DNA from: Hysterium pulicare CBS 123377
Taxonomy: Eukaryota > Ascomycota > Dothideomycetes > Hysteriales > Hysteriaceae
Direction of reading: 5' to 3'
DNA: 64,000 nucleotides
Assembly: GCA_000467715.1 (NCBI GenBank)
Contig: AJFK01000658.1
Coordinates: 94,820-158,819, forward strand
Shown in pieces: positions 1-11,400 of this stretch (positions within the stretch are counted from its first letter, which is position 1; each line of letters starts with the position of its first letter). The position numbers were made by a program, and so were the translations under genes. The notes under the pieces were generated by a model. The model was given only the letters and a program-made list of their open reading frames with translations, was not told where the DNA came from and searched no databases.

Positions 1-688
1 GAAATCAAGCCTGCCGACGAAGGACAATACCAAGATGGCAATGGAAAGAAAGAACGCGGTGGCAAGGGAGACAAGAGGCAGCAGAAAGAAGAGGCGCAGA
101 CCGAGACTGTTCCTGGCGCTTGGGTTAACGCAGATGAGGGGGGACTGTTTGGATGGGGTGGCGATACCGGTACCGCTGCTGGTGGTGAAACGCATGACAC
201 TAATGTCAACACAAACGGAGCGACTGCCGATAACGAAGCTCAAGCTGGTCCCAGTGTGATTCATTTGTCTGAGGATGATAACTTCAATGGGGAGGAGGTA
301 AGGTCTCTACAGCCCGGTGCCTCAATACAACTACTAACTTCCTCTAGCTCACCATGTTGAGTGATCTTTTTCGGAAAGACTATGCCAACGTTTGGTTCCG
401 CGTTGCTTCGGCCTTCTTCGACAAAACCGGCCGTCGTATTGGTGAGGACCTAATCAAGGCTACGATGACCGGAAAGCTCTATGGTGCTGCCAAGTAAGAT
501 TGATCCCTGGTCTCACCGAGTTCCCTGGCTCTGCCGTACCTGTTCTGAAAGCCTTGATGGATACGATTACTGACGATATTAAAAGAGAGGAAGAGGCCGA
601 TGGAAGTGATTGGGCTCGGGATATCGATAAATGGCTCGAGGAGACTGATGATTTTGCACCGGGACCGACTTTGTGGGAAGATGCTTAG
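1..688 (+). CDS. 3' end of an unknown fungal gene, with an apparent frame break
   Basis: The window opens inside a plus-strand gene. Frame 1 is open from base 1 to a donor GTAAGG at 298; a 50-nt intron (298-347, with CTAAC near its end) joins it to an exon starting at 348. The exon-1 part is hydrophilic and rich in Gly, Lys and Glu; exon 2 has a better ordered stretch (RKDYANVWFRVASAFFD). This frame meets TAA at 495-497, but convincing protein sequence resumes at once in another frame (IPGLTEFPGSAVPVLKALMD) and runs to a stop at 686-688. No intron of usable size fits between them, so I infer a small indel at about 494-499 that separates the last ~60 residues. It could also simply end at 497. 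I do not recognise the family. Confidence 0.5.
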
Positions 689-888
689 GTATGGACTTCG
701 GGTTGGTTGGGTCATCAATACCTAGGCGTTGGATACACAACGGTATAGGTTTGCATCCAGTATCGGAAAACCATGTGTCTCATTCTATGTCATAAGTCTA
801 GTCATTCTAGTCTTCTAAATCCAGCACCAAGGAAAACTTGAGTCCAAAGGACTGTCATTCCGCAAACCCACTCACCTTAAGATGAATC

Positions 889-2790
889 CTACTCCAACAT
901 CCCCAACAACCCCTCCCAAGCCCTCACCTCCACAACTCCACTCGTGCTCTTCTCACCAAGTTTCTCCTCGTCATAGTTACCGGCAACCCACTTCTTAACC
1001 TTCAGTCCACCCAACCCTTCCCACTGCACCTTCTCCCCCGAAAAATTCAACGCCACAACCCAATTCTCCGCCCCATTAAACCTCCGATAAGCAAAGATCT
1101 TCTCATTAGGTTCGTCCAGCATTTCGAAATCCCCGTAAACAAAGACATCCTTATGCTTCTTGCGGTTTTCCAAACCGCGTTTCCAGAAGGCCCGGACGGA
1201 CGGCGGAGAGGAAGATGGTGAGGAAGCTGAGAGCTGAGCTTCGGCATTGACGGTCTTGTAGTCGTCATTTACGCGCATCCAGGGGGTGGATGTTGGAGCT
1301 GTGAAGCCGGCGTGCGGGGTGGAGTCCCATTGGACGGGGGTGCGAGCGTTGTCGCGGGCTTTGCGTTGGAGGATTTTACGGGCTAGGGAGAGTTTTTCGG
1401 GGTCGTTGGGGTACATTTGGTTGTATCTGCAGTGGATCAAATAGCGTTAGTATGACAAGATTAGGATGGTGAGTATAATGGATGGCACTGACTTCTTCCA
1501 GAAATTGATGGACTCGATATCCTTGTATTCTTCTGGTTCCCAACTCTCGGGTACATTTCGCATGCCTAGCTCTTCGCCTTGGTAGACGTACAAAGTCCCG
1601 GCGAGGGTGGTTTGCATTAGGCAGAGGAGTTTCGCGCCATACTCTCTCCACTCATCGCTGTCATCTGTATACCGAGTTACGCTCCTAGGCTGATCATGAT
1701 TCTCACAGAAAATCGAATTCCATCCATCGCGCTTGAGCATCAATCTCTGCAGTCTATTGACAATCTTCTTCAAATCACGCGCATTCCACGGATGAAGCGT
1801 GAACTTGAAGTCTCCCGGGACGTTATCGATATCCACGAGATCGAAGGCGAAAATCATGTTGAGTTCGCCTGACTCGGCGCCAACGACGCGGATGATTTCG
1901 TCATCATTGCGGACGAAGGGCATCTCGCCGACGGTGATGGTGTCATATTTATCTAGGACCTCCGTTCGAATATCTTTCAACCATTCATGTAGTCGGGGAC
2001 CATTGGCGTAGTATTTGTCCCCGGGCTGATACTTATGACTCTGGACCGCGATTGCCGCATCCGGGAAACTCTGCACTTTGGAGATGAGATTGATAACGTC
2101 CATCCTGAATCCGCTAGCTCCTCTATCTAGCCAGAAGCGTAGCACGTCGTGCACAGCTTTTCGCACTTCGGGGATTTCCCAGTTTAGGTCGGGCTGTTCG
2201 GGGGTGAAGAGTGAGAGATAGTATTCCTGGGTCTTCTCATCCCACGTCCAGGCCGAATTGGCTTCACCTAGGATTTGAGCCCAGTTGTTGGGAGCCTGGC
2301 GGGTACCATCCTTGTCGTACTTGGGCTTCTTCCAAATGTACCAGTCGCGCTTTGGGGATGTAATCGAAGAACGAGATTCGAGAAACCAAGCATGCTGGTC
2401 AGAAGTGTGATTGACCACAAGATCCATCACTAGCTTCATTCCCCTTCTCTTGATTTCTTTGATCAAATTGTCCACATCCGCAAGAGTACCATACATTGGG
2501 TCAATGTCTTCGTAGTCGGCGATATCGTAGCCCATATCCGCCTGGGGGCTCTTGTAGATAGGTGAAACCCATATCACATCGACTCCCAAATCCTTGAGAT
2601 AATCAAGCTTTTTTGTGACTCCAGGAACATCACCCCAGCCGTCGCCATTAGTGTCCAGGAATGAAGCTGGGTAAATCTGATATACTACTGCTTCTTTCCA
2701 CCATCGATGTTTCTCCACGCCTGTTCGGCCGGCGGGTGCTTGCTGCTTGGCGGCAGTTGACATTTTCGCGATGGATACTCCACAGGCCAT
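889..2790 (-). CDS. GH13 alpha-glucosidase (maltase / oligo-1,6-glucosidase type)
   Basis: Two exons (2790-1493 and 1426-889) joined across a 66-nt intron give 611 residues, a normal length for fungal cytosolic maltases. There is no signal peptide. The N-terminus has WWKEAVVYQIYPASF and a GDVPGV segment; LVVNHTSDQHAWF is conserved region I; SGFRMDVIN carries the nucleophile Asp (region II); TVGEMPF carries the acid/base Glu; FCENHDQPR is region IV with the His-Asp pair. The family hydrolyses alpha-1,4 or alpha-1,6 bonds of maltose, isomaltose or sucrose inside the cell. The start could also be the Met at 2763, nine residues downstream. It is not next to a MAL-type transporter or regulator here, so a classical MAL cluster is not visible. 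Confidence 0.95.
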
Positions 2791-3265
2791 GAGAAGTTTA
2801 GATGGTTGTCTTTGAGGACTGTTTGTTTATCGAGAGTGGGGCACGTCACTTTTGTGGAGAAGGCTGCGAAGTCGGCGAGGAACTTAGAAGAAACTTCCGA
2901 ATCGCGAGGAAGGGCCGCACCGTGATCCCAACGACAGAGACTCGGTGGAGGACTGGTAACCTTCTCTCAGCGTCGATTTATGTTGTCCATGATGTATGAG
3001 AGCGTTGCACACGTCGTTAGGCAGCTGTTCTGCTTGACGGAGATGGGTCCTCCACGCTAGACGACCTGGCGCCCGGCAACCTGCAGCAGACGTCACACTA
3101 CCTCCAGAAACCAAGCCAACACGAGTAACGGTGCTGGAACCTCACCTTTTCATTTGCTTCACCCTCTGCGCAGATTGCTCGAGAACTAGACGTCGTTCTT
3201 GCTTGCATGGTGATTGACAGCGCAAACGTCCCGACATCGAGAACGGAGGCGACGATTCGTCGGCC
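2791..3265. other. intergenic gap between divergent genes
   Basis: This 475-bp stretch separates the divergently oriented alpha-glucosidase and membrane-protein genes and presumably carries both promoters. I see no coding sequence, repeat or clear operator in it. Confidence 0.5.
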
Positions 3266-4219
3266 ATGGAAGTACAACGATCGGACCTTCCTGGACGCCC
3301 TAAGAAGAAGAGCTCTAGACTCTGGCGTGTTTTACTCTTCTTTGGAGGCGGAATCTATGCTCCTGATGATTCGACTTTTGAACCCATCGAGATTCTGCTC
3401 AATGCAGAGGACCGAGAAGAGAGAGATAGACTTACGGAACAATGGAAAGATAACAGGTTGCACGAGTTGAGCTTTGTTGGTGTTGTTGTATGTCTTGCTT
3501 CGTATCAATGCATTTTCTTTTCATATCCTTCATCCTCTGCATTGGACTCTCACGTGATCTTGTTGCTCTGCTCTTCTTTCTTGGAAAAAGATTGGTAAAG
3601 CTCAACCACACGTAAGCGGTCTACTGATACGTAGTCTAGGCTGCACTCCTTTGCGGGGTTCTGACTTCTACCGGCTCTTGGCCTGATGTTCTTCCTAATG
3701 GGATGAAGTCTCCATGGCCGGTACGATGTAGCTGGTACTGCGGGATCATCCTCGCTCTGTTCAGTATCCTCACCGCCGCTGACCAGACCGTTCGTCTCCA
3801 TCGACTATCCTCTCACAGGGATGGGCTTCTGATTATCCGGAACCTACTATCTAAGCAGATGATCAAAACGAAGAGGACCAAGAGTACGGGCAGAATCCAG
3901 CCAAGCAAAGTCCAAATCTACACCTGGCAACTCCCTGTTATCTTCTTAACGACTTCTACGATCTGTATGATCGTGGGTATGTTTTTGCATGTGTGGAGCG
4001 CGACGCGCCGCATCGACCAATATGAGAACTGGTGGAATCCGAATTCAAAGGTCCGATGATCACTGTTTCTAGAACATCTGCTCACAGATGTCCTCATTTG
4101 GAAATTGCTTATCGAGTCTACAGGTTGCAGTGACCTATACAATCGTAGCGTTCTTCTCCATCATGGCCTTCTTTGCCGGACAGGTATCGCTTTACGCACC
4201 CGACAACCAGCTAGACTAG
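3266..4219 (+). CDS. four-helix membrane protein, unknown family
   Basis: Exons 3266-3487, 3640-4050 and 4124-4219 splice in frame to 242 residues. After a basic N-terminus (GRPKKKSSRLWR) come four hydrophobic segments: LSFVGVVAALLCGVLTS, CGIILALFSILTA, VIFLTTSTICMIVGMFL and AVTYTIVAFFSIMAFFAG. The first helix is interrupted by intron 1 and reads through naturally when spliced, which supports the model. The second donor (GTCCGA) is weak; without that splice the protein ends at 4059 and loses the last helix. The final GGACAG|GTATCG could be a further donor, so the C-terminus is uncertain. This layout is common among uncharacterised ascomycete membrane proteins; I assign no function. Confidence 0.55.
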
Positions 4220-4722
4220 CACCTTAGTGCGGCATGCGAAGTGAGGTCAACTTCGAATTATCGCATTGAGTTACGTGTATCTACAGCTATGGCATGCGGC
4301 TGGAATATTCATACTAAATAGTCCAACCCGTCACGTGGTGCGGTGATCAAACTCTCCCAAGGATAAATTACAAACGACTTCCCCAAAGTCTTTCCAACAA
4401 CCCTTCACGCCCCACCAATCGTTATACTACGCGTTAAAGTCTTTTGCTCAACTCACCCCACTCAGATTGGTCTTCAAACACATAGTCGAAATCCGCATAC
4501 CTTCTTTAAGGCAGCTCAACTGACACCATCAACAATACCACCGTTTTACCCTACATACCCACTATACTCTTTTTTGCATCGAGCCTAAAGCAACACTTTC
4601 AAGACTTCGTAAAGGCTGGGAAGAGAAAAACCGACGATGAGCAAGCCGGTCCAAGGAAAAGGTTCTGCCTAGACCCTTCAGCATTGCCATGGGAGCCATT
4701 CCCGTCGCTTTTGCGACCCGCG

Positions 4723-5772
4723 ATGCCGTACTCAGCTCCCTTATTACCCGAATTAGTCCAGAAGAGTCTTACACAGTACCCAAGCGTCAAAAGACTGGCA
4801 AGTGGGCTGACGTCCAAAGAGCTCATTTCTCATGCGAGAACTTCTAGGATAGCATTTGGTTCAATCCGCGACAGACCACAAGGCTGGCATAACCTCGTTT
4901 CTCGAACGTGTTGCGACGGAAGCGGTATTCGCTATCGGAAGAGGTGTCACGATGCGACCCCAATGAGTATCGAGCCTAAATGTGGTGGGACCGACGAGAG
5001 CATTGAGTCAAAACAATGTGGATCTTGTGGCGTGGAAGTGTGCAACGAGTGTCGAATGCACTGTCTCTACCAAAGTGCGTACAGAGCACCAGGAGATCAT
5101 AGACCAAGATGGGGTGGCTACCTTTTCCTAAACAATCGTCCACTATAAGTCCTACCTCCAACGGATCCTAATCAGCAGTGGATTACAACTTCTCCGTCAG
5201 ATGTTCAAAAAGGACTGTTCAAGCCGCACCATGACGATGGTTATCTTCCCGATGTTCTTCCCGGCTCAATGACCGTTTTGACGAAACATTTTATCCAGGA
5301 TATCACCAGCCACAACTTAGGCTACGAGAATCTCCCGAGAGACGATAACGCAGAGTGGCCTAACAATTTCAACGAAATCGCCGAGCTCTGCCACAACCGC
5401 AAGCGCTTTGTATGCCACCCGTGCTTCAATAACAATGGTCCAGGTATCTCGCACATGGAAGAAAACAAACGCGAGAAAATATACCGGAAAACCTGCACCT
5501 GCTCGTCGAAAGCCCACTTCCTCGATCGATGGACGTGCATTCCCTGCTATGTGCGCCAGGTAAGAAAAAACCAAACATACATACAACACGATTACCAAAG
5601 GTGGAACTATAAATGGGGTAGCGGCGCAACCACCCGCTTCGAAGATGTGGCCAAGTATGAATGCGGTGCTGCTTTGGACGGGGAGGAAGGGTTCAACGTC
5701 GTTTGCTCTTGGTGCGATGGCGAGATTCTCAGTCCTACTACCGGGGGAAATAGATTGATCCATCATCTGTAA
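4723..5772 (+). CDS. Cys-rich (probably zinc-binding) hypothetical protein
   Basis: Exons 4723-5074 and 5150-5772 join across a 75-nt intron (donor GTGCGT, CCTAAAC branch site), removing an otherwise in-frame TAA at 5146; the product is 324 residues. Paired cysteines recur: CGSCGVEVCNEC, VCHPC, TCTCSSKAHFLDRWTCIPCY and VVCSWC, suggesting several zinc sites. The open frame continues upstream of the first in-frame ATG (4723) to about 4560 with plausible protein (KRKTDDEQAGPRKRFCLDPS), yet I find no ATG there, so either an upstream exon supplies the start or the original start was lost. Related uncharacterised proteins are common in Leotiomycetes to my knowledge, but I cannot name the family. 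Confidence 0.5.
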
Positions 5773-6612
5773 TGTAAGTGAGCGTAAAAAGGCATTCTAT
5801 GATTTGAGCAAGGCATGCACACTGACTTGCATACTGATAGAACAATTGTTCCGGACCGCTCGGACTTGACGCAGGACTTAAGTTTTTCCTCCACCTTGAG
5901 ACCTTCCTAACCAGGAGCAGGATGTTAGGAAGCATTTTTCTCACTTGTATATATATACCGTCGGATGGTAGTCTTTATTGTGGTATGCTGCATGTTCAAC
6001 CGTCGGCAACAATCCGGCTGGATCGCAAGTATTTTCAGATCTTTCGAATTCAAATAATCAACCAAATAGGAAATCACCAATGACAATTCCGCCAAGGACT
6101 CTAATCTGGACTCTAATTTTCAATCTCGAAGAAGCGACGTTATCACAAGGTTCTGCCAATACGAGAAAATATAAAACCCTCATATATTACCCCAGCTATT
6201 TATAGCAGCAACGCAATCAAACAATCCCCAGATCGCTCCACATCACCAATCTTTCCCGGGAATGAACTTCTTGGTAACCGGCGATCCCCAGATTGAATTT
6301 TGGTTATTTCTAACGTTCGTATAGTGACGTCGTTTAATCTAATTCACTTAATTCGGTTGTTCTGGATGCTTTTGCCGAACGAAATACTCATATAATTGAT
6401 TGCGAAACATGGATATCTTGATCAAGGACGCAACGGTTGACCTCAACCCAGGTAAAAAGACAGAAGAAATGGTAGATAAAAAGATGGGGGGAACCGCGTG
6501 CTATTGCATACCTTCAACTCTATCCTAACACCACTACGGCCATCTGTTCCAACATTTTCAAAGCCTATCAACCAAGTCGAAAACTTCTCAAACTCTCAAC
6601 GCTGCAACCAAA
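5773..6612. other. intergenic, AT-rich, no gene seen
   Basis: This 840-bp stretch contains several short AT runs (TATATATA near 5947) and no convincing coding sequence. The last 100 bp before 6613 look like a pyrimidine-rich fungal leader for the next gene. Confidence 0.5.
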
Positions 6613-6846
6613 ATGCGCGCATCCATTCTCCTCGCCTCCCTTCTCCCTCTCGTCTACGCTTCGGCCGTCCCGCCCAAGGAGCCACCCGTCTACCCAGCTC
6701 CTTGCGGTCGCTCCGTCCCTCATGGCTCTTGCATGAGCAAGACCGATTGTGGAAGTGCGGGTGGATTCTACGTTGGGCGCGACTGCGCGTTTTATAATGT
6801 TGCTGATATTGGATGTTGCTATGATATCCCGGATAAGTCGTCTTAG
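6613..6846 (+). CDS. small secreted cysteine-rich protein (77 aa)
   Basis: A single-exon frame of 77 residues starts with a clear signal peptide (MRASILLASLLPLVYASA, cleavage expected near residue 17). The mature part of about 60 residues holds six cysteines, at about positions 31, 40, 46, 58, 68 and 69, ending in GCCYD. The start has good context (accaaaATG). Size, secretion signal and six cysteines make it effector-like or antimicrobial-like, but I do not recognise a named family and predict no activity from the sequence. It is transcribed towards a broken But2-like secreted-protein gene. Confidence 0.75.
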   Translation: MRASILLASLLPLVYASAVPPKEPPVYPAPCGRSVPHGSCMSKTDCGSAGGFYVGRDCAFYNVADIGCCYDIPDKSS

Positions 6847-7169
6847 AGGTAGGCTTTCAGAGTTTGGATGCTGGGGAGATTGGAAGTTGGTACAGGAGAG
6901 GTGCTGACGAAAATTTAGGCGATTGGAAAGGCGGCTTTGCAAGCTTGATTCCAACATCTCGAATGCAGGAAAAGGGAAGGGGCGATTTATATGGATATGG
7001 ATCGGGTTCGATAAAGGTTCATGTGGCGAGCGGAATATGAGTGAGCATCGACGCAACGCGTTGCGGGCTCAACTACCTTCGTTTAGTTAAATATTATTCT
7101 TCTGAATATATATTTTGAACACTAACCAGCAGCTGCTTCCCGCTCTTCAGTTAGGATTTGAGCTATATC

Positions 7170-8568
7170 TTACCTTTTAACGCGATTAAAAGACCAAGTG
7201 GTCCACTGGTTAAACCTATTATTGGCAGTAACACACTCCAAGAAAGAACGTTTTCCCTTACTCCTCAAAGCGCCCACCGAATCAACCCGAGCCACCAAGA
7301 CATCTCTCAAAGAAACTTGTGGTTGCCACAACCACCCACATTTATGCTCCTCCTCACCATGACCGAGCTTGAAGAAATCCCCCTTGCATCCAGTATTCCA
7401 CTTACTGACATCCTCACCGCACTTAGGCTTCCCCTCGGGCATCTGGGGCGTAGGCTTCTGGTGTGTAGGCTTCTGAGCTGTAGGCTCGTTGAGGTGAAGG
7501 GAAGTAGCAGTCTTGATGGGTTCGCTAACACCAACGAATGTAGCGTTCTTCTCGGGCTCACTGATCGCAATGTAGAATCCGATTGGCAGGGGTGGAGTTG
7601 CTGCGTGTACTCGAGGAAGGTGTCGCTTGAGCAGAGCTATCCGATGAGATCAGCAAACATTTCTTCGCGTTGTTATAGGGCATGTAGTTTTTCTCCCACC
7701 CTCCCACCAACTTCCAAGTACTCTTGCGTGGCGTTCACTAAGCAGCTTCCTGGATACGGCTGGTCCAAGACGTAGCGATGTCCCTAGCGATAATCATTAG
7801 TTCAAATATATATCCGCGACGGAGAGATTGGTGGATTTAGGGGACATACAGGAACGATGGTCTGGTTTGCTGGGTCGTAGGTCGGATCACCTTTCGGAGG
7901 CTGCGTGTTCCAGGTGGTCTCCTCGGTAGCTCCGTAGCCAACATATCCGGAGAAAGAAAACGTGCCGCCGCCGCGGAACTTGTAAGAAGATGTATCGACA
8001 TGCTTGGTTCGTGGGAAGAGGAACTCGAGCGTGCAGACTTTGCCTGCTGCTGAGCCAGCTATGAAGAGTTAGGATTTCGTCGAGCTGGTAGAAATTCAGA
8101 AAAAGGTTTGCCAGGGCCACTTACGAATGAAGAGGTTGAAGATCGTGCTATAAAAGGAAAAGATTTAGCAAATCAATAAATAAACAGCAGGTATTGATTT
8201 TACCAGCGATCGTTGGGAGCCACAGTTCCATTCTTGCTGTTTCCGTATGCTGTATTGGGATCTTCGTTTCCGTCAGCTACATTTCATTGTGTTGTGCTAG
8301 ATACGGGACTTTACTCTTCGCAATGATTGGAATGATCCGAATGGGTTCAATAATTTTCCCTTGGCTGTTGTCAAAGGTCAATAAAGAGAGATTTGGTGGA
8401 GCACGGGCGGAACCTACCCCCAGAACTTTTTCTGGCATGTCGGGGTTGACCCGCAACCATCAAGCGTTCGTTTTCCAAGACACCTACATCCTCCAAGCGG
8501 AGGGGAATGAGTTGAGTCGCTGCGACAGCGGCGAAAATGCCGACGATGGCTGCAGTTGAAGCCTTCAT
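7170..8568 (-). pseudogene. But2-like secreted protein, broken by several frameshifts
   Basis: The minus strand starts at 8568 with a signal-peptide-like MKASTAAIVGIFAAVAATQL. Pieces that fit a secreted But2 C-terminal-domain protein then follow in changing frames: LSLLTFDNSQGKIIEP (~8380-8330), KVCTLEFLFPRTK and FRGGGTFSFSGYVGYG (~8045-7940), a normal intron (GTATGT...CTAG, ~7855-7790), GHRYVLDQPYPGSC, then FLEYTQQLHP and LPIGFYIAIS (~7640-7580) in different frames, and a Cys-containing tail ending at 7170. At least three one- or two-base shifts are needed, one at a run of four C's between QQLHP and LPIG. But2 domains occur in many secreted fungal proteins; their role is largely unknown. No single full-length product is possible. 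Confidence 0.6.
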
Positions 8569-9011
8569 GGTTGCTGTGCGAAGTAAACGTAGAGAGTTTT
8601 TTTCAATTTTGAGAAATACTCTCGTCAGGGGCCTGAAGGTTGGAAGTCTCCCTTTGTGTTGAAGGCTGTTCGGTCATCATGATCATTCCATACATCTTTT
8701 TAGAGAATTGGCGTTGAGCGTAGGGTAAAACGGCCATCATCAAGTGCCATTTGAAGAGTAACTTGATGGCACTGGCTATTCATTAAGTGATATTGTCTGG
8801 TACCGAGAAACAGTTTCGTTAATTAGCGTCAAGGTTGATCTAATCTTGACGTTATGTGAAAAAGACGTACGAAACATATGAAAATCGCGTCACTAAGAAA
8901 GGACGCCACAGACACAGTAGAAATATTCTGCCTGATATTGCATTGGAATAAGATATGAAAGCATATACTGATGCATACTTTTCGCCTTCAGGGAGTAGAA
9001 GTGTTTACAGT
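8569..9011. other. intergenic, no gene seen
   Basis: No coding sequence is apparent. A short imperfect inverted repeat (catcaagtgccat ... cttgatggcac) lies near 8737-8772; I attach no function to it. Confidence 0.4.
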
Positions 9012-10636
9012 TCATTCAGTTACCCTGTAAGTTTTGTAGCCGAGCATTGGAAACGCTTCGCCCCAGCACGAGATTGTAACAGAAGTCTCACTGACCAGAT
9101 CAAGCTTGTTTTCAGGTGCACGAACATGAGACCAAATCGAAGTAGGAGATTCTGAATATGAGGTGCCATAAATTCCGAGATGCCTGTACTCGTCTCCATT
9201 ATCCCTGGCATCCATCCACTCCTAGAAATCTTGGCTTCAAGTACGGATGAAGCCATCGAGTAAGTATCCAAATTCCTGTTGGATCCTATCCGGGGTTCCT
9301 GGCACGAAAGGACAGTTTAATCCGTGAGAGAGAAAGTTGTTCACCTCATTGGTGATGACCATACGACGAGAAGTAAAAGCAGTCGAGGCTTTTAAGGCTG
9401 GTCTCCGAACCGTCCAATTTCTGAAATAAACAAGTTTCGTTCGAAAGTGATGCAGCAACGAATGATAGTTGCATTCTTCACTACGGTTAGGGTAGTTAGT
9501 CGGCCCAGGGTACACCTCGACGACAACCAACTCAATGGTTTCCAAAGTAGTAAGAGAATAGAATAGCTGACATAGTGCTTCTTCAGATATGTATAAGAAG
9601 ATCAGCCCAGGTGCTTAAGACGAGTTGAAGAAGCCGCCGTGAAAACGAGCGGTGGATCAAGGAAGGGAGCAATATTTTTTAGGTGGTGACTTCGAAGGGT
9701 CAATTGCTCTAGGAAGAAGAGTTCGGACAGAATTTACCTTAGCTTGCCATTGTGTAGACATCGGTACCGCTCACTGGCATTGAGGCATTCCCTTATATTT
9801 ACCGCCAGATCGAGTCGGGTTAAGGGCAAGCATTGAAACAGCTGCATGGTCCGTTCATAGGCAGTAGTTGCAGTCAAAAAGAGCTGGGGACTGATTCCAG
9901 CTAGTAGTTTAGATGCATTGTGTGATAGCCCTTCGACGTGATGATAATCTGCGGTGGCTAGAAGCTCGGATCCGACGATTTCATAGCCTCTCCATCCACC
10001 ATAGCGAATCCTCTGGGAAGGAGCCGCGAAGACTAGCCATTGTAGAGAAGCTCTCGAGTAGTGATTCAGGTATCGAAGTCCTTAATCCAGCCAGGGCCAG
10101 GAAGCTAGATTTTGGAGACTTGGAGGCCGTGATGAAGAGCTCGACAATCTGTTTGCATGGGAGAGAAAGAGCCAAGCTATCCACCCCTCACTGGTCACAG
10201 TCACCCGTCTCAGCATCGGAAAGGAGGTCAATCCTGGCCTCAAGAGTTCGACGTCTTCCCCGCTCTCAATGATTCCTTGTTGCCCTTCATACAGGTGTCG
10301 ATATATACTGTGAACAGTCTTCTGTCTGATTGTGCAGATGATACCAAAGCTCCGAGTTAGCTCACGACTGGTTGGCGGGCGTAATTCGAAGAGCACATCA
10401 TCCCAGATAATCTCATTGACCCCTTTTCGAAACTCCTCATGACTGAGAATGCCAATGAAAGCATCGAGATTGACACGATGCGACGAGATGCAGACCCGGG
10501 GTATGCTTAGTTTGGAATTGGCTTTGAATACTTTGCAGGCTAATCGGGCATGCTTGATGCCTTTGTTTCCGAGCCAATCGAAGATACAGCGGACGAGTTC
10601 TGGCGGAAGATCGAGAATGGCCATTTCTGTTGTCAT
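9012..10636 (-). pseudogene. F-box protein pseudogene
   Basis: From a start near 10636 the minus strand encodes an F-box-like N-terminus (ILDLPPELVRCIFDWLG, then HARLACKVFKANS) followed by about 170 residues typical of fungal F-box proteins. An in-frame TAA at 10082-10084 stops it, but the same frame continues with matching sequence (GLRYLNHYSRASLQWLVFAAP, later LTRLDLAVNIRECLNAS). A second stop and shifts follow near 9747 and 9620, then the family-like segment LETIELVVVEVYP and a tail reaching about 9012. F-box proteins are SCF ubiquitin-ligase adaptors. The intact first ~185 codons could still give a short F-box peptide without most of the substrate-recognition part. I judge it a pseudogene with at least three lesions. 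Confidence 0.65.
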
Positions 10637-10717
10637 GGAAGCCAGTGTTGGTGAGATTGGTTCTCCAAACTTAAGAGGGTTCGGGCCGGTAGAAAGCACA
10701 AGCTCGTACCACATCAC

Positions 10718-11400
10718 GTGAATTCATTCACTACGTCATCGTCCAAACAAATGAGACGAGGTATTTAGCCCTCCCATCTTCCAGTTTCTTTATGTGATAT
10801 CTATACTGAAAAGAGGTATTCTCGCCCTTCATGCGGTCTTCGGACATTCACCTTCTTCCTCCTAGTTCTACCAAATCTTGCCAACCGACACTCTGGCGTG
10901 GGAGGCGCAAATCATGGAATGCAAGGAGTTCAATCATGGCATGTGCTTGTACCAGTCCATCGTACATGCTACAGCTGTAAAACGATTCGAGCCAAGATCA
11001 CTTGAGCTTTTCTATCCCTGTGCATGTTACGACGCTTTTCATCCCTGATGATTGGGCTGCTGATTATCGGAGAGATCACATACACAAAGTAGTAAAAATT
11101 AGCTTGAACGCGCTGACCGGTCCGCAGAACTGTATTCTGCAAGCTTTCATTGGCACAACTTCTGTAAGGCCCAATGAGCGTTCAAACGCCCGGACAAGGC
11201 TAGCCAATAGAGATAGAAGAACAAGATGGGCAAGGCACATTTCGACCTCGCTTCTTCGTGTTGTATATCAACTAAATCAGTCTCGCTTGCTTTCCCAAAA
11301 CTATTCCTTCGTTCTATCTACTCTTCCTCTGGGTTTTTCGGCAACAACATACTACATACTTCGTTATCCCACGTGAAGTAGATTCTATTGCGCATCAACA
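10718..11400. other. intergenic, no gene seen
   Basis: No supported gene. The segment just before 11401 (tcgttctatctactcttcctctgggtttttcgg) resembles a fungal 5' leader and probably belonged to the Clr5-ankyrin gene downstream. Confidence 0.4.

Noticed and set aside
5561-5600. Intron in the Cys-rich gene (gtaagaaaaaacc...ccaaag)
   Set aside because: It is only about 40 nt and the phases of donor and acceptor do not match; reading through gives an open, sensible frame.
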